Part shown: piece by piece, positions 47,052 through 60,000 of the stretch
How positions within the stretch are numbered: the first letter of the stretch is position 1
How the letters are laid out: each line of letters begins with the position of its first letter
Origin: Phorcus lineatus
Taxonomy: Eukaryota; Mollusca; Gastropoda; Trochida; Trochidae
Assembly: GCA_921293015.1 (NCBI GenBank)
Contig: OV121090.1
Span: 38,188,533-38,252,532, forward strand
Direction: 5' to 3'
DNA length: 64,000 bases
Position numbers and translations under genes: made by a program
The notes under the pieces: model-generated
Told to the model about the DNA's origin: nothing
Databases searched by the model: none
Seen by the model: only the letters and a program-made list of their open reading frames with translations

Positions 47052-47300
47052 ATCCATGCATTCATCCATGCATCCATCCATGCATCCATCCATGCATACA
47101 TCCATCCATGCATCCATCCATGCATTCATCCATACATGCATCCATCCATGCATACATCCATCCATCCATCCATGCATACATCCATCCATGCATCCATCCA
47201 TGCATCCATCCATGCATCCATCAATGCATACATCCATCCATCCATCCATCCATCCATCCATGCATACATCCATCCATGCATCCATCCATCCATACATACA
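47052..47300. repeat. CATC/TGCATC microsatellite
   Basis: About 250 bp of catccatgcatccatc in 4-, 8- and 12-bp steps. It keeps three frames open on each strand, giving apparent His/Pro/Ile/Ser-rich ORFs that are not genes. It ends where the Penelope tail remnant begins. Confidence 0.92.
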
Positions 47301-47870
47301 GGTAAATGTTTTCAGTACCTGCTTCATCAGGCCGTTTAAAGTCATAGAATCACTTTTGTAAGGCAACTTAACTGAAGTTATTATTGCTTCACTAGCAAAA
47401 ATCTGATCATTTACAGCAATCTTTCCTGTCGCGTCTGCAAAGATTTTTATTTTTATGCCCGTTTTACAGTTTATGGTGACGCTGCTTATTGCCGGGAAAT
47501 TTCATGTGTACTACATCATGGCTTTTGCGAAATGACATGGCAAGGACTGACGCTCGACAAAGTCATATAGGGCAGGGTGTTTTGAACTTCATAATTGAGG
47601 GCTACAATGCACGCAGAGATCTGAAAATGTTTGCAAATGGCAGGGAAAGATTATTTTGAGTAATGAACTATTTGTCAGGTGTGCATTACACATTGCCATG
47701 CAAAAATGAGCCAATGACTTTAATGCAGTAACTGATATTAAGTACATAGCACTTATGACATCATGACGAACTTGACAACAATAAATTGTTATGTAAGCAA
47801 TATCCTGTTTTGCCATTTAACTAAAGCGCATATTTATGAATGAAATTTGATTCTTTCAAAAGTAAATCAA
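47300..47870 (-). mobile_element. Second Penelope-like tail remnant, interrupted
   Basis: 47,312-47,339 (ttttcag, then gcttcatcaggccgttta) and 47,720-47,850 (taatgcagtaactga, cttgacaacaataaattgt, ttttgccattta) match 30,690-30,840 in order. The end of the coding part is degenerate (a TAG where the other copy is open). Between the two parts lies a TTAA element. Confidence 0.72.
47340..47719. mobile_element. TTAA-target MITE nested in Penelope remnant
   Basis: 380 bp flanked by TTAA at 47,336-47,339 and 47,720-47,723. Inverted ends AGTCATAG and its counterpart CAATGACT (AGTCATTG on the other strand). The related sequence at 30.7 kb reads ccgtttaatgcag without the insert, so it shows the empty site. 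No transposase. Confidence 0.72.
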
Positions 47871-49860
47871 TAACATTGATATAATTGACTTTACATATGT
47901 ATAACTATAAAGTTTGGACATTCTCTTTGAGATTTAAACATATAATAGTAAACTAAAGTTGCAGGCACATACTCTGAACCGTTGTGATATTCACAATAAG
48001 AAGTTGTTACCCAGGAAATATTGTTGTTCTTATGTATGCCACTTCTCAAGAAGACTTTAAACTATTGCTGCGACAACTGGTCCAACCTTTTTATCATGGT
48101 ACACATTCTCTCTCGTCCTACTCTTTTGAAGGCTACCCTATTCACATTAATCTATCCTTTCTGGGTATCCCGTTCTTTGTCCTACCAATAAGCTTAATTG
48201 ATTGAAGATAATCGTTTATGTATAGAACACTGCAGGATAGATTCAAAACTTTGATAATATTTCTCTTTTCTGATCGTGTCAAAATATCCTTATCATTTGC
48301 GATTGAAAAATAATTTATGTAAATAAATTCATTTAAGCTCAAACCTAGTGTAGTTTTTACCATCTTAAAAAATAAATTTTGTTCTCTGCATATGGTTAAA
48401 TAGCCAAAAAAAATGGTAATTACATTATCATTATATCAAAGATGAACCACTCCATTCTGAAGGGTATCACTGATAGTAAATAAGCACATTTTATCTCAAG
48501 CATTTGTCATACCCAAGCAGACCCATCGTATATTTGCCCAGCAATCTGTCTATGTTTCTATTTGCTTCTCATTTTCACAACTTCACCAATCTTTTTGACC
48601 CGAGGTTATACAAAACATACAGTTTCAACACTTTGATAGCAAAAAAATACTAAATCTCCCCAAACGTCTCTTAAATGTTATTTCTATATCTGTACCCTGC
48701 ACACAAGCCGGGTCGATTTGTCTAATATCAAAGTGTATACACCTTCTGCTTGCTGTGTATATATACTTATATATACTTCTGTACAGATGCTACCCTATAC
48801 GTTTAGGTTTTATCAATACTATTAGCCACACAACTAATAAAAGCAGTTCATAAATGTTAACTTGGTCTGTTGAATGGGGATTGAATTACTTCATAAATGA
48901 CATAAATGGCACTTGATTTCATAATAAAACAAACAATTTACTGCTAGGAATTTGTTTAGATAACAGATAGTGGCTGGTTTTAAATCTTTCCTTGCCATAA
49001 GTCACAATTAACTCATGTCAATTGTGGATGTACATATTTTGTAAACATTGTCTCTTTGCTTGTTCCTTTTTTCAAAGCATGAAGTTTGGTAGACATTCAA
49101 CTTTTACACAGGTAACTGTGTTAAATTCAGAACCCTCTTTAATCAACAAGGGTTTATTAAGTCAAAAGGTAACTCTAAATGCAAGGTTTCTGAATGGGAG
49201 GAAGGGTAACCTAAAGACTGCTTCGTGAAACCAGACCCTATCATGTATGGTAGATTGAAATGTTTTGCGTTATACTGGCATTGGTGATGTGTTTAAAATA
49301 CTAACTTTTATCAAGTAGTTAAAGAAATGTTTGATCCTTGGTATTTTCTGTATAAAGATACAAGCAATAGACCATGTAGGTATGTGTTTCTGATTGAGAA
49401 GGCAGGCTCTGAAAATCTTTAATGCCTTTTCAAAACCTAATAACAATTTCATAATAATTCAATTCCATATGCTTTAATGATAAATGATTGATCTTATTGT
49501 TTTGTTTTTATGAAAGTATATATTAATCCCTATGTGTCTTGAACATTTTTTCAGATAAATGTTTCGGAATAATTTCCATGGTAGCATATAAAAAAAAGAG
49601 TAAGTTCCTTTATACTAGCTGAAAAAGAAGATTTAAGAAAAAGAAGTATGTCAAAAGAAATAATAAAACAATGAATCAGGGACTTGAAGACAAGTAGAAA
49701 TAAGATTTAAAGAAAACATTAGAATTATAAGAAATTAAAGTGACTTCAGATTACAATAGATACCATAGGTTCCTATCGACCGTTGAAACCATTCGTGGTG
49801 GAATGTAAATGCATGCAAGCTGAAAAATTGGTGGATTGTCTAGCGCCAACACCAGTTATG
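47871..49860. other. ADAMTS intron 1, AT-rich part
   Basis: No recognised gene or repeat family. Only short unassigned ORFs. Confidence 0.45.
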
Positions 49861-49864
49861 TTTG

Positions 49865-50130
49865 TCAGTGTGTACTCTCCTATGGGCAACACACATCTAC
49901 ATCAGGTCAGTGTGTACTCTCCTATGGGCAACACACATCTACATCAGGTCAGTGTGTACTCTCCTATGGGCAACACACATCTACATCAGGTCAGTGTGTA
50001 CTCTCCTATGGGCAACACACATCTACATCAGGTCAGTGTGTACTCTCCTATGGGCAACACACATCTACATCAGGTCAGTGTGTACTCTCCTATGGGCAAC
50101 ACACATCTACATCAGGTCAGTGTGTACTCT
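49865..50130. repeat. 42-bp tandem repeat, six near-identical copies
   Basis: Unit gtcagtgtgtactctcctat continuing gggcaacacacatctacatcag. Near-perfect identity shows recent expansion. Since 42 is a multiple of 3, all three plus frames are open (for example VSVYSPMGNTHLHQ repeated); treat these as artefacts. Confidence 0.93.
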
Positions 50131-51360
50131 AGCTCTCATCACTGGGAATGTCATAATGTACTGAAGCACTTAACAAATCAATCTAAATGAGAAAAATCAT
50201 ATACCCTTCACAGCTGTCGATGAAGCTTTCAAAATAGTCTTTGAAAAAAATGTGGTTTGAAACAATGGTTTCATCACTGTCACAACATTTGAGTAGGTTG
50301 ATTAATTAATTTAAATGGTTAATTCTCCTATTTTACATTTGCACTTTATCTGAAAAAAGTTTTAAATAACAATATAAAAACATATATCACTGATCTTAGT
50401 GTAATATCATATCCTGCTGAGAAACATCCTCGTGTTGGCTTCAGGCGACACATCAAGTTTGATGTTCACTGTGAATCTACATGATCAGACCAAATTGCAT
50501 ACTAAGAAGGGCAATAAACTTTAAAAATGCCTAAAATTACACTGAAGGAAATGCACTGAACCCACTACATTATCCATTCAACCTCTTAATTGGGTCCAAG
50601 AACTTTGTACATGTTTGTTCAATAAAAGAATTTGGTATTCCAAAAACTTTCCAAGATCATGCAGAATCTGAACCCCAGACCACTTATTCAATAGACAAAC
50701 GCACTAAGCACTGTGCTATCCTGTCCTCCTCCACATGTAGGTGGAAGTGATCTGTCCGCTGTGACTTACACCACTTCATTCTAATGAAAGAGGGTCAGGC
50801 AGATTCTCCATTGGTCAAGGAGGTCAAGAGGAACCAATACATTGGGGTCAAATTCTTTAGGGTGTGTATGAATGATCAAGGGAGAGTCGGCTGGCTCTTG
50901 GTACCCTGAATACTGAACTTGATCGGTTGATCACCTCTTTATCTTCTCTCAGTGCAGCATAGAGTTGATCAGTAAATGGGTTCATTCTAAGAGTTTTGAG
51001 TGGAAAGCAAAGAAGAATCACCTTACAGTATCTATTGATATACATGCAGCCCATAATTTTCAATGAAAACTTACCGAAAAACCTTTTAATAAAAACTTAT
51101 TCAAATAGCTAAACATATACAGTATGATATCAGACCTACATGAACTCCTTTATAAAGGGTTCAGCCATTTAAAAAAAAGCCCACAATCGTGATGGAAAAT
51201 ATTCATGAGACTACTTGACTGTTTATTTACTCCAACCTACAACACAACCTGATATTCTGCATACTAAGCAAAGCAAATAAAACTATTTGCAAACAAATAG
51301 CTCATAATTATCTAATGATAACTCCAAGACAATTATCCAACGAAACCTGTTCCAAGGACT
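50131..51360. other. ADAMTS intron 1, unannotated part
   Basis: No gene or repeat recognised. Confidence 0.45.
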
Positions 51361-51662
51361 GAGATCATTGTTACTGGCAGGAGTTGGTCACTGGTTCCCT
51401 TCTTGAGGGTGAGGAGGCCCATTTTGCTAGAGGATCATTGTTACTGGCAGGAGTTGGTCACTGGTTCCCTTCTTGAGGGTGAGGAGGCCCACTTTGCTTA
51501 GCAGATCATTGTTACTGGCAGGAGTTGGCCAGTGCCTCCTGGGGGTCATTGCACAAAGCAACTTAACACTAAGGTTAGTGACTTAAGGCCACCTTAGTGT
51601 TTTGTGCAACTGGACCCTGGTTCTCTTCTTGAGGGAAAGGAGACCCACTTTGCTAGAGGATC
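51361..51662. repeat. 70-bp tandem repeat, three to four copies
   Basis: gatcattgttactggcagga starts at 51,363, 51,433 and 51,504; units end in ccca(t/c)tttgct. The third unit is interrupted by a 76-bp hairpin element, and its remainder (ttctcttcttgagggaaagg) continues after it. Confidence 0.85.
51543..51618. mobile_element. 76-bp hairpin MITE nested in tandem repeat
   Basis: Ends gggtcattgcacaaa and ttttgtgcaactggaccc are inverted copies; internal arms cactaaggt and accttagtg also pair. Flanking ctgg on both sides may be a target duplication. No coding capacity. Confidence 0.65.
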
Positions 51663-51799
51663 TTTATTTGTTCAAATCAGGCACAACATGAAGCACATGG
51701 CCCTTGACACTTAGCATATCATCAGTATCTGACACTGTTAATACAGAGTACCTATACCATTCCAGCCTTCCAAATACCTTACAGCTTCTCTCTACCACG

Positions 51800-54700
51800 G
51801 GTTTACATTCTTACAACACAGGTACATTGACCATTTATTCAGCAGACATGTACACTAGATCTTCTATATGCATGTCTATAGCTTGTAGTTTTCAACATAC
51901 TTACACCACAGGTACACTGACCATTCATTCAGCAGACATATACACTTGATCTTCTATATGCATGTCTATAGCTTGTAGTTTTCAACATACTTACACCACA
52001 GGTACATTGACCATTCATTCAGCAGACATACACTAGATCTTCTATATGCCTTATTTAGCTTGTAGTTTTCAATATTCTTACACCACAGGTGCATTGACCA
52101 TTCATTCAGCAGACACATACGCTAGATCTTCTATATGCATGTCTATAGCTTGTAGTTTTCAATATTCTTACAACACAGGTACAGTGACCATTCATTCAGC
52201 AGATATGTACGCTAGATCTTCTATATGCATGTCTATAGTTTGTAGTTTTCAATATTCTTACAACACAGGTACAGTGACCATTCATTCAGCAGAAATGTAC
52301 ACTAGATCTTCTATATGCATGTCTATAGCTTGTAGTTTTCAACATACTTACACCACAGGTACATTGACCATTCATTCAGCAGACATATACAAGATCTTCT
52401 TTATATGCATGTCTATAGCTTGTAGTTTTCAACATTTTTACAACACAGGTACAGTGACCATTCATTCAGCAGATATGTACGTTAGATCTTCTATATGCAT
52501 GTCTATAGTTTGTAGTTTTCAATATTCTTACAACACAGGTACAGTGACCATTCATTCAGCAGATATGTACGTTAGATCTTCTATATGCATGTCTATAGCT
52601 TGTAGTTTTCAACATACTTACACCACAGGTACAGTGACCATTTATTCAGCAGACATGTACACTAGATCTTCTATATGCATGTCTATAGCTTGTAGTTTTC
52701 AACATACTTACACCACAGGTGCATTGACCATTCATTCAGCAGACACATACGCTAGATCTTCTATATGCATGTCTATAGCTTGTAGTTTTCAACATTTTTA
52801 CAACACAGGTACAGTGACCATTCATTCAGCAGATATGTACGTTAGATCTTCTATATGCATGTCTATATAGCTTGCAGTTTTCAATATTCTTACAACACAG
52901 GTACAGTGACCATTCATTCAGCAGATATGTACGCTAGATCTTCTATATGCATGTCTATAGCTTGTAGTTTTCAACATTCTTACAACACAGGTACAGTGAC
53001 CATTCATTCAGCAGATATGTACGTTAGATCTTCTATATGCATGTCTATAGCTTGTAGTTTTCAACATTTTTACAACACAGGTACAGTGACCATTCATTCA
53101 GCAGATATGTACGTTAGATCTTCTATATGCATGTCTATATAGCTTGCAGTTTTCAATATTCTTACAACACAGGTACAGTGACCATTCATTCAGCAGATAT
53201 GTACGCTAGATCTTCTATATGCATGTCTATAGCTTGTAGTTTTCAATATTCTTACAACACAGGTACAGTGACCATTCATTCAGCAGATATGTACGCTAGA
53301 TCTTCTATATGCATGTCTATAGTTTGTAGTTTTCAACATTCTTACACCACAGGTACAGTGACCATTCATTCAGCAGACATATACACTAGATCTTCTATAT
53401 GCATGTCTATAGTTTGTAGTTTTCAATATTCTTACAACACAGATACAGTGACCATTCATTCAGCAGACATATACATACAAGATCTTCTTTATATGCATGT
53501 CTATAGTTTGTAGTTTTCAACATACTTACACCACAGGTACAGTGACCATTCATTCAGCAGACATATACAAGATCTTCTTTATATGCATGTCTATAGCTTG
53601 TAGTTTTCAACATTTTTACAACACAGGTACAGTGACCATTCATTCAGCAGATATGTACGTTAGATCTTCTATATGCATGTCTATAGTTTGTAGTTTTCAA
53701 TATTCTTACAACACAGGTACAGTGACCATTCATTCAGCAGATATGTACGTTAGATCTTCTATATGCATGTCTATAGCTTGTAGTTTTCAACATACTTACA
53801 CCACAGGTACAGTGACCATTTATTCAGCAGACATGTACACTAGATCTTCTATATGCATGTCTATAGCTTGTAGTTTTCAACATACTTACACCACAGGTAC
53901 ATTGACCATTCATTCAGCAGACATACACTAGATCTTCTATATGCCTTATTTAGCTTGTAGTTTTCAATATTCTTACACCACAGGTGCATTGACCATTCAT
54001 TCAGCAGACACATACGCTAGATCTTCTATATGCATGTCTATAGCTTGTAGTTTTCAACATTTTTACAACACAGGTACAGTGACCATTCATTCAGCAGATA
54101 TGTACGTTAGATCTTCTATATGCATGTCTATATAGCTTGCAGTTTTCAATATTCTTACAACACAGGTACAGTGACCATTCATTCAGCAGATATGTACGCT
54201 AGATCTTCTATATGCATGTCTATAGCTTGTAGTTTTCAACATACTTACACCACAGGTGCATTGACCATTCATTCAGCAGACACATACGCTAGATCTTCTA
54301 TATGCATGTCTATAGCTTGTAGTTTTCAACATTTTTACAACACAGGTACAGTGACCATTCATTCAGCAGATATGTACGTTAGATCTTCTATATGCATGTC
54401 TATATAGCTTGCAGTTTTCAATATTCTTACAACACAGGTACAGTGACCATTCATTCAGCAGATATGTACGCTAGATCTTCTATATGCATGTCTATAGCTT
54501 GTAGTTTTCAACATTCTTACAACACAGGTACAGTGACCATTCATTCAGCAGATATGTACGTTAGATCTTCTATATGCATGTCTATAGCTTGTAGTTTTCA
54601 ACATTTTTACAACACAGGTACAGTGACCATTCATTCAGCAGATATGTACGTTAGATCTTCTATATGCATGTCTATATAGCTTGCAGTTTTCAATATTCTT

Positions 54701-57077
54701 ACAACACAGGTACAGTGACCATTCATTCAGCAGATATGTACGCTAGATCTTCTATATGCATGTCTATAGCTTGTAGTTTTCAATATTCTTACAACACAGG
54801 TACAGTGACCATTCATTCAGCAGATATGTACGCTAGATCTTCTATATGCATGTCTATAGTTTGTAGTTTTCAACATTCTTACACCACAGGTACAGTGACC
54901 ATTCATTCAGCAGACATATACACTAGATCTTCTATATGCATGTCTATAGTTTGTAGTTTTCAATATTCTTACAACACAGATACAGTGACCATTCATTCAG
55001 CAGACATATACATACAAGATCTTCTTTATATGCATGTCTATAGTTTGTAGTTTTCAACATACTTACACCACAGGTACAGTGACCATTCATTCAGCAGACA
55101 TTTACAAGATCTTCTTTATATGCATGTCTATAGCTTGTAGTTTTCAACATTCTCACACCACAGGTACATTAACCATTCATTCAGCAGATATGTACGCTAG
55201 ATCTTCTATATGCATGTCTATAGTTTGTAGTTTTCAATATTCTTACAACACAGGTACATTAACCATTCATTCAGCAGACATACACTAGATCTTCTATATG
55301 CCTTATTTAGCTTGTAGTTTTCAATATTCTTACAACACAGGTACAGTGACCATTCATTCAGCAGACATATACACTAGATCTTCTATATGCATGTCTATAG
55401 TTTGTAGTTTTCAATATTCTTACAACACAGATACAGTGACCATTCATTCAGCAGACATATACATACAAGATCTTCTTTATATGCATGTCTATAGTTTGTA
55501 GTTTTCAACATACTTACACCACAGGTACAGTGACCATTCATTCAGCAGATATGTACGTTAGATCTTCTATATGCATGTCTATATAGCTTGCAGTTTTCAA
55601 TATTCTTACAACACAGGTACAGTGACCATTCATTCAGCAGATATGTACGCTAGATCTTCTATATGCATGTCTATAGCTTGTAGTTTTCAATATTCTTACA
55701 ACACAGGTACAGTGACCATTCATTCAGCAGATATGTACGCTAGATCTTCTATATGCATGTCTATAGTTTGTAGTTTTCAACATACTTACACCACAGGTAC
55801 AGTGACCATTCATTCAGCAGACATATACACTAGATCTTCTATATGCATGTCTATAGTTTGTAGTTTTCAATATTCTTACAACACAGATACAGTGACCATT
55901 CATTCAGCAGACATATACATACAAGATCTTCTTTATATGCATGTCTATAGTTTGTAGTTTTCAACATACTTACACCACAGGTACAGTGACCATTCATTCA
56001 GCAGACATTTACAAGATCTTCTTTATATGCATGTCTATAGCTTGTAGTTTTCAACATTCTTACACCACAGGTACATTGACCATTCATTCAGCAGACACAT
56101 ACGCTAGATCTTCTATATGCATGTCTATAGCTTGTAGTTTTCAACATTCTTACACCACAGGTACATTGACCATTCATTCAGCAGACACATACGCTAGATC
56201 TTCTATATGCATGTCTATAGCTTGTAGTTTTCAACATTCTTACACCACAGGTACATTGACCATTCATTCAGCAGACACATACGCTAGATCTTCTATATGC
56301 ATGTCTATAGCTTGTAGTTTTCAACATTCTTACACCACAGGTACATTGACCATTCATTCAGCAGACACATACGCTAGATCTTCTATATGCATGTCTATAG
56401 CTTGTAGTTTTCAACATACTTACACCACAGGTACATTGACCATTCATTCAGCAGACATACACTAGATCTCCTATATGCCTTATTTAGCTTGTAGTTTTCA
56501 ACATTCTTACACCACAGGTGCATTGACCATTCATTCAGCAGACACATACGCTAGATCTTCTATATGCATGTCTATAGCTTGTAGTTTTCAATATTCTTAC
56601 ACCACAGGTGCATTGACCATTCATTCAGCAGACACATACGCTAGATCTTCTATATGCATGTCTATAGCTTGTAGTTTTCAATATTCTTACACCACAGGTG
56701 CATTGACCATTCATTCAGCAGACACATACGCTAGATCTTCTATATGCATGTCTATAGCTTGTAGTTTTCAATATTCTTACAACACAGGTACATTGACCAT
56801 TCATTCAGCAGATATGTACATTAGATCTTCTATATGCATGTGTATAGTTTGTAGTTTTCAACATTCTTACAACACAGGTACAGTGACCATTCATTCAGCA
56901 GACATATACACTAGATCATCTATATGCATGTCTATAGTTTGTAGTTTTCAATATTCTTACACCACAGGTACATTGACCATTCATTCTGCAGACATATACA
57001 CTAGATCTTCTATATGCATGTCTATATAGCTTGTAGTTTTCAACATTCTTACAACACAAGTGCATTGACCATTCATT
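51800..57077. repeat. 90-bp satellite array, about 58 units, with higher-order repeats
   Basis: Unit: gcttgtagttttcaacatac, ttacaccacaggtacattga, ccattcattcagcagacata, tacactagatcttctatatg, catgtctata. Variants include tatagcttgc (+2 bp) and tacatacaagatcttcttta. Blocks recur at offsets of 1,537 bp (52,855 to 54,392; 53,127 to 54,664; 53,497 to 55,034) and 907 bp (54,664 to 55,571; 55,034 to 55,941), that is 17 or 10 units plus 7 bp. Thirty codons per unit keep one plus frame open in stretches; the +2 variants break it, so I do not call a protein. Lies inside ADAMTS intron 1. Confidence 0.95.
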
Positions 57078-60000
57078 TTTTGTCATTTGCATTAATTTAC
57101 ACAACTGTTTTGGCACTGCTGTATCATTTTATAAACATTTAATGACATCCTAAATTAAAATAATCATTCAACATAGCTTGGTCAGGCTTCAGAGAAGATA
57201 GTTATTCAGTAATCATTACCAAAAGCCATTTTTGTTGCCTTGCTTATAAAAAGAAACATTCAACAGAAATATGTTTATTTGCTGGTTAAATCTTGTTAAG
57301 ATCAACTTCAATTACCACGAAACTACATTAACTTGCAATATGGCTTTGCTCCATCTTGTGCTGAGCTGGCCTTTTGAACCTTACCAAGTAAGCTATGGTC
57401 CTGAGCAATTTGAGATATTTTCATTCTCCATTGACTGACAACATATTACATTTTGACATATCAATTAAGTATAGGGACTGGATATTACAAGACTTGTGCA
57501 AAACGGATCTTTGCATCTTCCCCTCTCCTACAATGAAAATCTGAAATATGTAACGAAACAAAATTCCTGTGTGCCATTGCAAGTTTAATTGTGGTTGTAA
57601 ATGATCAATGTAAGCTTAATTCAGTGCAGAATCCATGTCACTGAATTTACCTCAAAGCTATTTTGTTAAACTGGCCCTTGTTCTGGATTTGCTTAAAAGA
57701 ATGAGGTCAAATAGCATGAACTGATTGTTAATTATATTTAGAATTTGTATGAAACATGAAACATCTAAAAAATTTAAGAACCTACATAAAATTACTAATT
57801 TCTTTATTGTCAAGCCTTCCTACAAACCGAATTATATATTTTCACAACAGTAAATTGGTTTCCAGAAAGAAATATCTGCCAAATTATTGAGCTCCTCACT
57901 GCAGAGTGGGTAGTGCACCTGACTGAGACTGGCATCCCTGGTAAGAGTAGCAATTTATGGTTAAATATGAAGCAAAACATCTCCTTGCTCATGTGACCTC
58001 AACAGCTTTCTTGTGAACCCAACAGCTTCGATGTGACCCTACCAACTGCGCCCTGACCCCAAATAAATATCAAAGTGTGCCCAAGAGAGCTTGTTGATGT
58101 TTAGACAGCATGGGATCCATGTTGGGTCAACATGCTTTAGAATCAGCAGCCATGTTTTCATAGAAATAGACTTTGGGTGACTTTAGGACTTATATTTTCC
58201 TTGAATTATAAGGAATTTCACACTCATTCAGACTTTGACTGACTTCAAGCTCCAGAGCGAGAGAACTGATGTAAAGTGATACTATGAAAAAGAAACAGAA
58301 GCAGGCATATAGTCAGACCTTCTGAATTTGACTGTCTGGATATCACAAGGGTTAAGTAAATTTTTATGGCACGTGTACAAATTGAGGGAGATAAGTGCAA
58401 ATTTGTAGGAAATTGTTCTTACTCATTATTTGTAAACATATTTGTTTACTAGATTATTTATAATTGTATACCGTTGAACTCATCAATTGTCAGTGAAAAC
58501 ATATGTATATACGTACTCATATCTGTACAAAAATATTTATTGTACAGTATTGTATATGGGCCTGAGGCCTTTGTACTGGAATAAAGACTGACTACTTGAC
58601 TTGACTACTATACAGTCATTGTTTGTAAGAGCAATAGCATTTATCAGGCGACACATAGTTTTTTGTTTAATTTACATGATTATTGAATATTACCAATGAT
58701 GAATATGGTAAGGATATATAAATGATTCACTCAGTAGCATTTAATATATATTCAATTTGAAGAGACTCCAAGTTGTGGAGCAAGAAAAAAACGTGATGAA
58801 AAATGATTTTTCTGTCCGACGATTTATAGACTGAACAATGTTCAGATGATCAGAAACATAACAGAACAAGAACATTAGTCCTGCAGGTTGACCATGTACT
58901 AAAAAGGAGGCCTTCACACAGTCTAGAAATCTCCATTAGCTATCTAACATGGCTCCACAACCATATATTATGAAGGAGTTATAATCATCTGAAAATGCAA
59001 TCAAAAAAAGGGTTGAGTATCTATTTTCTCGAAACAATATTTTTCTTTAATAAAAACAAAAATTTTAGTAAATGAAGAGAAGATTGTGAAATCTTTATTT
59101 CAACTTTGGCATGCTATATCATTGGATGAAGAGACTGTGAGAAAGTTTAGCCCGGCCCTCCATGGAAGGGGGGACATAAAGCATGAAGATACAGGTGGGC
59201 CTTGCATCTCATGGCAGGAATTTCAGGATAAGAAAAACAGAGAGCGCAGAACATTGTTTATATGACTGGTGTGTTGTGGTCTCTTAAAATATAAAAAATC
59301 TTCAGTCTAAATTTGATTTATCTTGCTGAAATATATGAGCCTTAGTGTTCTAGCCCTTTAATCACAATTGATTATAAGTTGATTCGATGGAAGGATTTAG
59401 TTCGGAAAGATTTTTTTTCTAAAAATGTTTAGAACCCAGAAGGCACTTATAATCTAAATCATGATATGTACATTATACATTTTTAAAACAATTATAATTT
59501 GTGTAGTTTCTAAATAAAACTCAGTATTTCTACTTAAAAAATATTATCAATTTAACACAACTGACAGTTATGAGATTTTTCATTTTCATAGCAAAGACAT
59601 TTGATAAATGTACTGTTTAAATTATTGTAATTGTGAACTTTTGTTGCAAATAACTTAACATACCTATATAAAAAATCCATTGATATATATACATTATATC
59701 AAACCAAAAATGCTATTCATATCACTAAACGCAAAACTTCTTCAACACAATCAGAGAGGTACAAAAGGTTACCAAATAGAAGCAAGAGCAACAGTTACTG
59801 CTATTAGAAGGCAAACATATATAACACTTGACACTGAAGGTTCATTGAACCCACAGACAGCACTTTATAAACAAGGATAATCAAGGATAAACAAAACAAT
59901 CAATCGCAAGACAATGGTCTTGCACAGGTGTACAAAACAGCACAGGTGAAAAAACATGTCATCCCCCTACTCCCCTTCCAAACCCCTCTCTGGCCATTAC

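Noticed and set aside
46928-47366. His/Pro/Ile/Ser-rich and Met/Asp/Gly-rich ORFs on both strands
   Set aside because: Translations of a CATC/TGCATC microsatellite.
49783-50190. ORF with VSVYSPMGNTHLHQ repeats
   Set aside because: All three frames are open because the repeat is 42 bp long; no gene context.
52046-57029. Series of plus-strand ORFs with a 30-residue repeat (CSFQ, TIHSAD, RSSICMS)
   Set aside because: The frame follows from a 90-bp satellite period; frame changes at +2-bp variants, no conserved start or splice structure, and no recognised domain.
57898-57960. tRNA-like head agtgggtagtgcacctgactg
   Set aside because: No B box at the right distance and no tRNA fold; at most an old SINE trace.
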